From the NCBI GenBank assembly GCA_020341735.1, contig CP070833.1, forward strand, positions 1,860,033 through 1,892,919: a stretch of DNA of 32,887 nt, written 5' to 3'. The position numbers and the translations under genes are program-made. Below the pieces are notes generated by a model. It was not told the origin of the DNA. It made no database searches and saw only the letters and a program-made list of their open reading frames with translations. Of the stretch, positions 1 to 7,185 are shown one piece after another (position 1 is the stretch's first letter; each line of letters begins with the position of its first letter). The stretch comes from Gammaproteobacteria bacterium. Its GTDB lineage: Bacteria; Pseudomonadota; Gammaproteobacteria; Steroidobacterales; XN24.

Positions 1-1
1 C

Positions 2-242
2 TCCAGAGCGGACATCTGCCCGGTCGAGCACCGCGCCGGCCAGCTCGATGTTTGGGCTACCAGCGCCGTCTTCTAACAGGTGTTGGTCAGAGTTTCCCGG
101 AACCCGGACGGCGACGGAATCGGCGACTTCAACGAACTGACATCCCGACTTGATTTCGTCAACGACGGTAACTCTGATACGGGCACAAGTTTTGGCGTGG
201 ACGTGATCTGGATGCTGCCGATCACGGAGTTACCCAGCTATT
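2..242 (+). pseudogene. GH13 alpha-amylase-like remnant, broken and truncated
   Basis: Frame 2 reads ...WATSAVF, a TAA stop at 74-76, then QVLVRVSRNPDGDGIGDF and, further on, GVDVIWMLPIT and PSY. This matches the N-terminal core of secreted GH13 alpha-amylases (family pattern VFYxVFVRSFxDSDGDGIGDFxGLTxKLDYLN, then GVxxIWLMPI and PSYHxYD). The stop falls exactly where the family has the Tyr after Val-Phe, so homology continues in frame across it. Homology ends after Pro-Ser-Tyr at about 242; the following codons are antisense to the end of the neighbouring cyclase gene. The catalytic (beta/alpha)8 barrel is absent. It may begin before the window. It is most simply a decayed 5' fragment left by a deletion. 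The GTG at 80 could restart translation but would give only a useless 68-residue peptide. Confidence 0.7.
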
Positions 243-1574
243 CTAGCCGGCCAGGAACAGTTCCCACTCGCCAGACACGCCTTTGAGCGATCGGGCCCCG
301 AGTGTCTCGAACTCCAGCCCGGTACCTGCCACCAGGTCCCGTACCGTGCGTGAAACCACGACCTGGCCCGCACCCGCCTGACCCATCACGCGGGCACCGG
401 TGTGTACCGCGATGCCGCCAACCTTACCGCCGACTCTTTCGCACTCGCCGGTGTGCAGCCCGGCGCGCACCTCTATACCGAGCTCTCTCACCGCCGCGCT
501 AATAGATTGGGCGCAGCGAACCGCCCGCGCCGGGCCTTCGAAACTGGCAAAGAAACCGTCACCCGCCGTGTCCAGTTCTTTACCGCCAAATCGCGCCAGC
601 TCATTGCGTACTACCTTGTGGTGTTGTTCGAGCAAGTCCTTCCAGGCGCGATCCCCTAGAGCTTCCGCCCGGCTGGTGGCGTCGACGATATCCGTGAACA
701 GGACGGTAGCCAGCACGCGATCGTCCTCCGGGATGTCCTGTTTTCCGGTCAGGAATTCTTGCGCCGGCGCCAGCAGCGCCTCGATATCGCCTGCATGGAA
801 AAAGTGATCGCGACCCGGGATCTCGACAAAGCGTGCGCCCTCGATATGGTCGGCCAGGTAACGGCCATTCTCTAACCGGACATAGGAATTGTTGCTTCGA
901 TGCAGCACCAGCGTGGGTACCCGGATCGCCGATAGTATGGATCTGAAATCCAGTTCATAGGTCTTCGGGTAGAGAGAGCGGAATTGCCCGGGGCTCATGG
1001 CCACTCGTTCATAGCGTCCTCGCCAGCTCACGAAGGCGGGATCGTTTGACAGGCTGGGGGCGCCCTCGAGCGCAGCGTGCCCGGTACCCCAGCTGCCGAT
1101 GATGAAGCCCATGAGCCGATCGGCGACCGTAGCAGGAACGCCGCAAGGATAGTCCGGCGCGCGAACTCTACGAGCGTAGGTGTCCATCAGCACCAGGCCG
1201 GATGTGCGGGCGGGATGGGTCGCCGCGAACAGCAGCCCCATCTGGCCGCCGTCACCGTGGCACACGATGGCCGCGCGCTCGCTGCCTGCCGCATCCATGA
1301 CGGCGCCCACGTCATACATCCATTCTTCCCAAGTAGGCACGGCCCCCAGGGGCACCGGGTCCGACAATCCGGTGCCGCGCTTGTCGAAGCAGATGACGCG
1401 GGCAAATGACGCCATCCGGTCCATGAAGCGGGTCAGGCTGGGATCCTCCCACATGACTTCGAGGTTGGTTACCCAGTCGGGGATGAAGACCAGATCGACC
1501 GGTCCTTCACCGAACACCTGGTAGGCGATGTACTGGCCCTGATCGTTTTTTGCGTAGCGCGTCACCGGACTCAT
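243..1574 (-). CDS. Alpha/beta hydrolase-class III adenylate/guanylate cyclase fusion
   Basis: A 443-residue two-domain protein. Residues about 15-275 are an alpha/beta-hydrolase fold (FDKRGTGLSD at 63-72 and GRDH with His257 near the end). Residues about 287-443 are a class III nucleotide cyclase catalytic domain, with LFTDIVDAT around metal ligand Asp295 and DTAGDG around Asp339, followed by AGLHTGE and a C-terminal LKGV motif. This architecture is common in mycobacteria and various proteobacteria; the product would be cAMP or cGMP made in the cytosol. At the nucleophile elbow, where relatives have GxSEGG, this protein reads CHGDGG (105-110), so the Ser is Gly107. The hydrolase part may therefore be a ligand sensor rather than an enzyme. 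The usual transition-state Asn is His391, which I recall as common in this subfamily. It is the last gene of a probable DUF1326-DUF2182-cyclase operon, 15 bp after DUF2182. Confidence 0.9.
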   Translation of the reverse strand: MSPVTRYAKNDQGQYIAYQVFGEGPVDLVFIPDWVTNLEVMWEDPSLTRFMDRMASFARVICFDKRGTGLSDPVPLGAVPTWEEWMYDVGAVMDAAGSERAAIVCHGDGGQMGLLFAATHPARTSGLVLMDTYARRVRAPDYPCGVPATVADRLMGFIIGSWGTGHAALEGAPSLSNDPAFVSWRGRYERVAMSPGQFRSLYPKTYELDFRSILSAIRVPTLVLHRSNNSYVRLENGRYLADHIEGARFVEIPGRDHFFHAGDIEALLAPAQEFLTGKQDIPEDDRVLATVLFTDIVDATSRAEALGDRAWKDLLEQHHKVVRNELARFGGKELDTAGDGFFASFEGPARAVRCAQSISAAVRELGIEVRAGLHTGECERVGGKVGGIAVHTGARVMGQAGAGQVVVSRTVRDLVAGTGLEFETLGARSLKGVSGEWELFLAG

Positions 1575-1589
1575 TGTTTGCTGCTCATG

Positions 1590-2369
1590 TCATCCACTGA
1601 TATGGCCGAGGACGATCCACGCCCCCCAGACCAGGAATCCGACGCCACTCAGCGAAGCGATGCCGCGACCGATCGGCAGCACCTTTTCCAGCAGGACCAG
1701 CGCTGCCAGGCCGACGATCCACCACATGCTCATGACGCCACCGTAGAACAGCAGGCCCATCACGACCCAACAACAGCCCACACAGTAAGCGCCATGATAG
1801 ATCCCCATCCGCAGTGCACCAGATGGTCCCGGGCGCCAATGCTCCGCGATGAACGCAATAGGGCTGCGGCAGTGACGCAGGCAAGCATCCTTGAGCGGTG
1901 TGAACTGGTAGACGCCGGCCGCGATCAGCAGCGCGGCTCCGAGCCAGTCAGCGGCACTCGCCATGCGCATACTCAGCAACCCGGCTTGCTCGAGCAGGTA
2001 ATGCAGGACCACCGCTGCAATGCTGAAGCCGCCCCAGGCCACAAGGTAACCCAACGCAAAGATGCTTGTAGATACGTAGGGCGCGTGGAGCTCACGGCTC
2101 TTGCGATTGACCAGCGCGAACAGCAGGATCATCGGTGCCGCGCTCGGCAGCATCATGGCGATCATCATGACCCACCACATCAGGAACATGACGAACGCGT
2201 AGGCAGGGGACCACGGCATGGGCATAACCATGTCCGGATCCATCCCGTCCATATCCATGTCCATGCCTGCGCCTGACAACAGGTAGATCCAGGCGAGGAG
2301 GGTGATCAAGACGAGACCCGATATCACGACCAGACGGTCGCGGCGGGCGATGGCTTCGACGACATCCAT
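1590..2369 (-). CDS. DUF2182 putative metal-binding integral membrane protein
   Basis: A 259-residue inner-membrane protein. A first membrane segment lies near residues 13-32. It is followed by a short periplasmic or loop stretch very rich in Met and Asp (AGMDMDMDGMDPDM), then the family-typical MWWVMMIAMMLPSAAPM segment and about four more hydrophobic helices ending near WGAWIVLGHI. The length fits the family (COG5486, described as predicted metal-binding integral membrane proteins). The biochemical function is not established; the Met/Asp cluster is compatible with copper or another soft metal, which is inference. It sits 38 bp downstream of a DUF1326 gene, a pairing seen in many proteobacteria, and 15 bp upstream of the cyclase gene, so the three are probably co-transcribed. 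Confidence 0.85.
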   Translation of the reverse strand: MDVVEAIARRDRLVVISGLVLITLLAWIYLLSGAGMDMDMDGMDPDMVMPMPWSPAYAFVMFLMWWVMMIAMMLPSAAPMILLFALVNRKSRELHAPYVSTSIFALGYLVAWGGFSIAAVVLHYLLEQAGLLSMRMASAADWLGAALLIAAGVYQFTPLKDACLRHCRSPIAFIAEHWRPGPSGALRMGIYHGAYCVGCCWVVMGLLFYGGVMSMWWIVGLAALVLLEKVLPIGRGIASLSGVGFLVWGAWIVLGHISG

Positions 2370-2407
2370 TGGCTCAGATCAGCAGAACGACCGGGCGATC
2401 GCTGTCC

Positions 2408-3043
2408 TCAACCCACCGGGCCCGAAGGCGTCATGTGCAGAATCGCGATATGACCATGGCCTTCTTTCCAGTCGAGCGGTATCTCACTATTGGAATGAGC
2501 GCGGCTGCTGACGAACTCGGCTTCCCGATACTCGAATCCTTCAGGCAGCATCACACGCGCTCGGTGCGACTCGCCGGTCATGGGGTTTGTGATCGGTGAC
2601 GCGAATGCGTCCACGTAGCCGGGAATGGAAAATTTGCCTGTCCAGTTCTCCATGTCCACAGAGAAGTCGATCGTGGCGACGACCGGGTCATGGACTTTGG
2701 CGTAGGTGGCAGCAAACACATTGAAGATCGTGGCGCCGGGTTCCGAGGTCGCACCTGACATGATCTGCAGCACCGCATCACGCTGCGCGTCGTCCGCTTC
2801 CGAGTCCACCACCGGGATGCATTCGCCGTTTCCCTCGTGGATCGCTCCGGGCCATGCAAAGAGGCCCGCAAACTTGACGCCTTCGAGACTTGTATCCCCG
2901 AAGTAGCCTTCGTCGATGTGCACGGCCATCGCTGCACGGCAATTGCCATGGGTCGGCAAGGAATTGAACTGGCAGGGACACCCCCAGTTGCAGTTGCAGG
3001 CCGAGACTTCCGGACCGCGGATCATCCAGTGCGGGTACGACAT
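2408..3043 (-). CDS. DUF1326 domain-containing protein
   Basis: A 211-residue soluble protein with no signal peptide. The N-terminus carries a dense cysteine motif, ACNCNWGCPCQF, with Cys16, Cys18, Cys22, Cys24 and a further Cys35 in THGNC; this is the hallmark of DUF1326 (COG5588). Other family-like elements are the GLFAWPGAIHEGNG stretch and a C-terminal HIAILHMTPSG tail. The Cys cluster suggests metal or Fe-S binding, but no function is established. It is the first gene of a probable operon with DUF2182 and the cyclase. The start is supported by a GGGGGGAG Shine-Dalgarno-like tract about 9 bases upstream. A TATAGT -10-like box and a perfect palindrome lie in the 129 bp upstream of it. Confidence 0.87.
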   Translation of the reverse strand: MSYPHWMIRGPEVSACNCNWGCPCQFNSLPTHGNCRAAMAVHIDEGYFGDTSLEGVKFAGLFAWPGAIHEGNGECIPVVDSEADDAQRDAVLQIMSGATSEPGATIFNVFAATYAKVHDPVVATIDFSVDMENWTGKFSIPGYVDAFASPITNPMTGESHRARVMLPEGFEYREAEFVSSRAHSNSEIPLDWKEGHGHIAILHMTPSGPVG

Positions 3044-3073
3044 GCTGTGATCTCCCCCCTCGAGTGTCTAACA

Positions 3074-3116
3074 ACTATAGCTCCGAAATCCGCGTGGAGC
3101 TTGACGCAATGCGTCA
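3074..3116 (-). promoter_or_regulatory. Candidate promoter and operator of the DUF1326 operon
   Basis: On the minus strand a TATAGT hexamer (3074-3079 in plus coordinates) lies about 30 bases upstream of the DUF1326 start and resembles a sigma-70 -10 box. No good -35 sits 16-18 bp upstream of it. Instead there is a perfect 15-bp palindrome TGACGCAATGCGTCA at 3102-3116 (7-bp arms, single-base centre). Its centre is about 32 bp from the -10 centre, so it overlaps the expected -35 region. A palindrome replacing a -35 is typical of an activator site, or of a repressor operator. The regulator is unknown; no regulator gene is visible next to it. Confidence 0.45.
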
Positions 3117-3172
3117 TTAGAAAGACTTTGAGTATGCCCGCCCTCCGGGAACGGAACTGCCCATCCTGTGGG

Positions 3173-3889
3173 CTACCAGAGAGAGCGATCAAGGGCGATC
3201 CACGTGGCTCGTGCTGAGCCTACAAGCCCTCTGGACTCAGAGTACAGTGCCGTTCCTGCGTAGCGCTTGCGACCGTCCTCGCCCAGGGGCCAGCCTACGA
3301 CGACACAGCGCTCGTCGCTGAAGATCCCAGGCTCGACGCGGGCGGTGAATCTGCCGAGCAGCATCAGCTGCGGGCGGCGATCGATGTGCAACGCGAAGTA
3401 TCCCGGACAGTCCAGAGCGGCCCACAGGAATTCGGGCCTGACCAGGCCCTGGTCGTCAACCAGCGTCTGATCGGGAATCCATGGAGCCGCGACCATGCCT
3501 TCATCTTCCCAAGGGCCGGCATAGATCCGCAGGCCATCGCCCTGGCTCCGGTCCGTTCCACAGACAAAACATTCGCTGAAGTGATGATCGATGAAGCCCA
3601 CATAGCCTTTCGCCGCCTCGACCGCAGCGCTGAATTCCGGTGGGCCCGGGGGCTCGAGATCGGGAGATCCGGGTTCCGCTTCGGCGATAAGCTCGGCGTC
3701 CTGTTGCAGCCGAAGACGTCCAGCGCCATGTCCGGCCAGCGTCAGTTCTACGCCCAGCGGCGGCGGCTTGCGCAGGGTCACGGTCGCGCCATCCGGATAG
3801 TGCCGCCCCAGCAGGCCGCAGACGTAACCGCCGTTGCCGGATTCGGGCGGCCCACGGAAACGGCCGTCGATGACGAGGTCTTCTATCAA
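3173..3889 (-). CDS. Hotdog-fold thioesterase-like protein
   Basis: A 238-residue cytosolic protein. The N-terminal half contains FRGPPESGNGGYVCGLL (residues 11-27), a hotdog helix segment like those of acyl-CoA thioesterase relatives. A short hinge follows, then HHFSECFVCG (Cys107, Cys110), and then a second hotdog-like half (APWIPD, FLWAALDCPGYFA, LGRFTARVEPG, GRKRYAGTALYSESRGLVGSARATWIAL). The GTALYSExGxLxAxARATWI ending is the usual last strand of double-hotdog thioesterases. The likely role is hydrolysis or binding of an acyl-CoA, substrate unknown. The best start is TTG at 3889, whose first bases overlap the TGA stop of an upstream reading frame (TTGA), with AGGAG and AGGAGG just before it. 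It is followed after 129 bp by the DUF1326 operon, which appears to have its own promoter. Confidence 0.72.
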   Translation of the reverse strand: MIEDLVIDGRFRGPPESGNGGYVCGLLGRHYPDGATVTLRKPPPLGVELTLAGHGAGRLRLQQDAELIAEAEPGSPDLEPPGPPEFSAAVEAAKGYVGFIDHHFSECFVCGTDRSQGDGLRIYAGPWEDEGMVAAPWIPDQTLVDDQGLVRPEFLWAALDCPGYFALHIDRRPQLMLLGRFTARVEPGIFSDERCVVVGWPLGEDGRKRYAGTALYSESRGLVGSARATWIALDRSLW

Positions 3890-4232
3890 AGCTCCTGGAG
3901 CCTCCTACCAGGGATTATTTGCACCTGCGCCAGCGGCGCGATTGCCGCCACATGAGTCTTGCCCGTAGCCAACAAGGATCGTTTGCCGGCCAGAGCGTAG
4001 ACGAGGTCGATGTCATATTTCTCGACCCTGTCCAGACTGCTCAGCCCGGAACCTTCGGCCGGATCGATCCCCAGTCCTCTTCGGCAGCCGCGTCAGCGGT
4101 GAAGCCAAGGCCTCCAAGGGGCGCGACTGCGGAAAGTGCCGGCAGGTACGCCTGTCGTCGATGATGTTGTATAAACTGCCGCAAGCTTGCCCGGCTCGTG
4201 TGCCGATGGTCTACGACGAGCGAATATATCAT
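3886..4232 (-). pseudogene. Possible frameshifted gene remnant upstream of the thioesterase
   Basis: On the minus strand, one frame runs from ATG at 4232 through LPALSAVAPLGGLGFTADAA and EEDWG. A second frame continues from about 4080 with GIDPAEGSGLSSLD, KYDIDLVYALAGKRSLLATG and HVAAIAPLAQVQIIPGRR, ending at TGA 3886-3888. That stop overlaps the TTG start of the thioesterase gene, as in translationally coupled genes. The second frame has GC-rich third codon positions and plausible composition, but no good start of its own. A single frameshift near 4070-4085 would join the two pieces into about 110 residues. I do not recognise the protein family. It could be a real small gene with a sequencing error, a decayed gene or chance. 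The remaining intergenic part, 4233-4319, shows nothing further apart from the weak start region of the next gene. Confidence 0.3.
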
Positions 4233-4319
4233 TTGCCGGCGGGATCACCGTCAGACCGGATACTCCGGAACACGGACGGGCAGATGCAACGGGGGGAGAT
4301 TGATAAGAGGTCATCGCAA

Positions 4320-5987
4320 GTGCACCTGAGCGGGTGGCGGCGACTCTGTGCTGGCGGCATAGATGCAGCCGTGCCTGCCTGTGGGCCGGCACGGCGTCCC
4401 GCACGAGCCGGCAAGGCGGCAGCCAGTCCGTGCGGCCTCCTGCTGTGGGGCCTGTTGATCGGTGGATGCACCAATGTGGGTCCGGACTTTAAGGCGCCGG
4501 AGTCACCGGTGGCGGAGACCTGGGACCAGGGCAGCGGCGGTGGTCTGCAGGCCAAGCCGCTGGAACTGGTCGAGTGGTGGCAGGTCCTAGATGATCCTGT
4601 GCTGGACCGCCTCATCCGGACGGCCTATCAGCAAAACTACAGCCTGGAGGTGGCCGGGCTCAGGGTTCTTGAGGCGCGTGCCCAGCTCGGTATCGCAGTG
4701 GGCAACCAATATCCCCAGCTGCAGCGCGGCCGCGGCGGGGTCACCCGAATATCTGCCAGCGAGAGCGGTGCGAACACCGTGGCCGGTGACCTGAACTACT
4801 GGCAGTACGATCTGGGCGCCGACGTCTCCTGGGAGATGGATTTCTGGGGCCGATTTCGCCGAGGTATCGAGTCTGCCGATGCCAACCTGGCCGCCTCGGT
4901 CGCCAACTATGACAATGCGCTCGTGCTGTTGACCTCCCAGGTGGCGCAGACCTACAACGCGATCCGCACTGCAGAACAGCAGCTGAACGTGGCGCGCGAT
5001 AACGTCGTTCTCCAGCAACGCAGCCTCGACATTACCCAGGTACGGTTCCGTTTCGGCGACGTCAACGAACTCGATGTACAGCAGGCGAAGACCCTCCTGC
5101 TCAGCACGCAGGCGACCATCCCGGAGTTCGAGACCAGTCTCTATCAGGCAAGGAACGCACTGAGTACGCTGCTGGCCCGTTCGCCAGGGGACTTGGCGGA
5201 TCTGCTCGGTCCCGACGGCGACATTCCCGCCCCACCCGGGGAGATCGCGACTGGCGTACCCGCAGATCTGTTGAGACGGCGTCCTGATGTGAGGCGGGCC
5301 GAGCTTCAGGCTGCGGCCCAGAGCGCGCTTATCGGCGTCGCTGAAGCCGACCTCTATCCCAGCTTCACACTGTCGGGTTCCGTCGGCCTGTCTGCCGCGG
5401 ACGGCACCGATACGACGAGGACCGGCGACACGGGACCCGGAGAACTGTTCAACTCGGACAGTCTGGTCTTTCAGGGTGGTCCCGCTTTCAGCTGGAACAT
5501 CCTCAATTACGGTCGCATCAAGAACAATGTCCGGGTCCAGGATGCCCGCCTGCAGCAGCTATTGATCGCTTATCAGGACACTGTTCTTGCGGCGGCCCAG
5601 GAAGTGGAGGACTCGATGGTCGCCTACGTCAGGGGCCTGGAGCAGGGTGTGATCCTCGGCCAGTCAGTCGAGGCGGCCAAGCGGTCGGTGGACTTGTCCA
5701 CGTTGAGATACAAGGAAGGTTTTTCCGACTACCAGCGAGTCCTCGACGCGCAGCAGTCACTGTTTACCCAGCAACAACGTTACGTCGCCAACCAGGGGGC
5801 GGTCATTTCCAGTGTCGTCAGTCTCTACAAGGCGTTGGGGGGAGGCTGGCAGATCCGCGATGGACAGGAGTTCGTCGATGAGGACAACAAGGAGATGATG
5901 CGCGATCGGGTGGACTGGGGGGAACTCCTCGAGCCCGGATCGACGGATCCCGCACCGAAGGGCCAGCGACGCAAGCCCGATTGGTGA
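4320..5987 (+). CDS. NodT-family outer-membrane efflux lipoprotein
   Basis: An outer-membrane channel component of a tripartite efflux pump. A lipobox LIGGC lies at the end of a hydrophobic segment (GLLLWGLLIGGC, Cys50), followed by TNVGPDFKAPE, the standard N-terminus of NodT/OprM-type lipoproteins. Two tandem outer-membrane-efflux repeats follow (about residues 110-290 and 300-510), with DLGADVSWEMDFWGRFRRGIE, the linker DLLRRRPDVRRAE, and FSWNILNYGRI. The C-terminal about 50 residues are hydrophilic. The frame stays open further upstream to 4161. I prefer GTG 4320 because AGAGG lies 9 bases before it; ATG 4284 and GTG 4371 are alternatives, and all retain the lipobox. It is the first gene of a three-gene operon with the adaptor and the DUF2955 pump-like protein. 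Confidence 0.88.
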   Translation: MHLSGWRRLCAGGIDAAVPACGPARRPARAGKAAASPCGLLLWGLLIGGCTNVGPDFKAPESPVAETWDQGSGGGLQAKPLELVEWWQVLDDPVLDRLIRTAYQQNYSLEVAGLRVLEARAQLGIAVGNQYPQLQRGRGGVTRISASESGANTVAGDLNYWQYDLGADVSWEMDFWGRFRRGIESADANLAASVANYDNALVLLTSQVAQTYNAIRTAEQQLNVARDNVVLQQRSLDITQVRFRFGDVNELDVQQAKTLLLSTQATIPEFETSLYQARNALSTLLARSPGDLADLLGPDGDIPAPPGEIATGVPADLLRRRPDVRRAELQAAAQSALIGVAEADLYPSFTLSGSVGLSAADGTDTTRTGDTGPGELFNSDSLVFQGGPAFSWNILNYGRIKNNVRVQDARLQQLLIAYQDTVLAAAQEVEDSMVAYVRGLEQGVILGQSVEAAKRSVDLSTLRYKEGFSDYQRVLDAQQSLFTQQQRYVANQGAVISSVVSLYKALGGGWQIRDGQEFVDEDNKEMMRDRVDWGELLEPGSTDPAPKGQRRKPDW

Positions 5988-6011
5988 CGAGCAAGCGAGA
6001 TTTGAATAAAG

Positions 6012-7181
6012 ATGCCTGAAGAAAAGCAATCTGCGGCGCAGACGCCGGCACCGGAAGCGACTCCCGCGGAGCCGCAGGCGCAAGATCAGGAGACACCAGT
6101 GGACGGCGCGACCCGCGACCCCGTCCGGCACTGGACGTTGATCGTACTGGCGATCTGTTCGGCACTGATCGTGTGGTACGTGATCGGCGACCGGGTAGCG
6201 CCTTATACGAGTCAGGCGAGGGTCGAGGCCTATGTCGTTCCGATCGCGCCGGAGGTCTCCGGCACCGTCGCCACCGTGGATGTTGGCAACAATCAGCTGG
6301 TCGAGGCCGGCGAGCGGCTGCTGCAGATCGATGCGTCCCGCTACGCACTCACCCAGGCGTCGGCCGAAGCAGATCTGCTGGCGACCCAGCAGGAGATCGA
6401 TGCCGCCTTCGCCGGTCTCGTGTCGGCGGAAGCCAATCTGAAGTCCGCGCAGGCCAATCTGGAGAAAGACCGGAAGAATTTCCGCCGCCTCAAGAACATA
6501 TTCGATGAAGACCCGGGAGCCGTCTCCCAACGTCGTCTCGATTCGGCGGTCGCGACACTGGAGGGCGCCAAAGCCCGGGTCGAGGCTGCCGAGGCTGATC
6601 TGCAGAAGGCGCGGCTGCAGCTGGGGCCCATGGGTGATGACAATCCCCGGCTGCGGGCGGCGCGGGCGGCCCTGGATCAGGCGAGGATCAATCTCGACCG
6701 GACCACGGTGGTGGCGCCGGAACGCGGTCTGGTCACGAACGTGAGCGTCGACACCGGCAATTTCGCCCAGGCAGGCCAGCCGCTGATGACGTTTGTGGCC
6801 ATCCACGACATCTGGATCCAGGCCGACCTGACCGAGAACAATCTGGGCAACCTGGAGCCGGGCGACGCGGTGGAATTCGTGCTCGATGTTCGGCCGGGCA
6901 GGGTCTTCAAGGGAACAGTGCGGAGTGTCGGATACGGTGTGTCGACCGGAAACGAGTCGCTTGGCACACTGCCGACGATCGAAAACGATCGGAACTGGCT
7001 GCGTGATGCGCAACGCTTCCCGGTGCTGGTCGATCTGGAAGAGTCGGTGCTCACGGCAGGGCACGGCATCCGCGTCGGATCGCAGGTCACGGTGATCGTC
7101 TACACGGGGAGACATCCGATCATGAACACGCTCGGCCGCCTTTACATCCGTCTGCTGAGCTATCTGACCTACCTGTACTGA
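6012..7181 (+). CDS. HlyD/EmrA-type periplasmic adaptor subunit
   Basis: A 389-residue membrane-fusion protein. It has an acidic, proline-rich cytosolic N-terminus of 40 residues and a single membrane anchor at about 41-58 (WTLIVLAICSALIVWYVIGD). A first lipoyl half-motif follows (VVPIAPEVSGTVATVDV, about 75-91), then a long coiled-coil hairpin (about 105-220, rich in Ala, Glu, Gln and Arg). The second lipoyl half is TVVAPERGLVTNVSVDTGNF, and a beta-barrel domain contains VEFVLDVRPGRVFKGTVRSV. The protein should bridge the inner-membrane partner and the NodT channel in the periplasm. It starts 24 bp after the channel gene and ends 4 bp before the DUF2955 gene. The pattern is like AaeA, which pairs with a FUSC-family pump AaeB. 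Confidence 0.9.
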   Translation: MPEEKQSAAQTPAPEATPAEPQAQDQETPVDGATRDPVRHWTLIVLAICSALIVWYVIGDRVAPYTSQARVEAYVVPIAPEVSGTVATVDVGNNQLVEAGERLLQIDASRYALTQASAEADLLATQQEIDAAFAGLVSAEANLKSAQANLEKDRKNFRRLKNIFDEDPGAVSQRRLDSAVATLEGAKARVEAAEADLQKARLQLGPMGDDNPRLRAARAALDQARINLDRTTVVAPERGLVTNVSVDTGNFAQAGQPLMTFVAIHDIWIQADLTENNLGNLEPGDAVEFVLDVRPGRVFKGTVRSVGYGVSTGNESLGTLPTIENDRNWLRDAQRFPVLVDLEESVLTAGHGIRVGSQVTVIVYTGRHPIMNTLGRLYIRLLSYLTYLY

Positions 7182-7185
7182 GACG

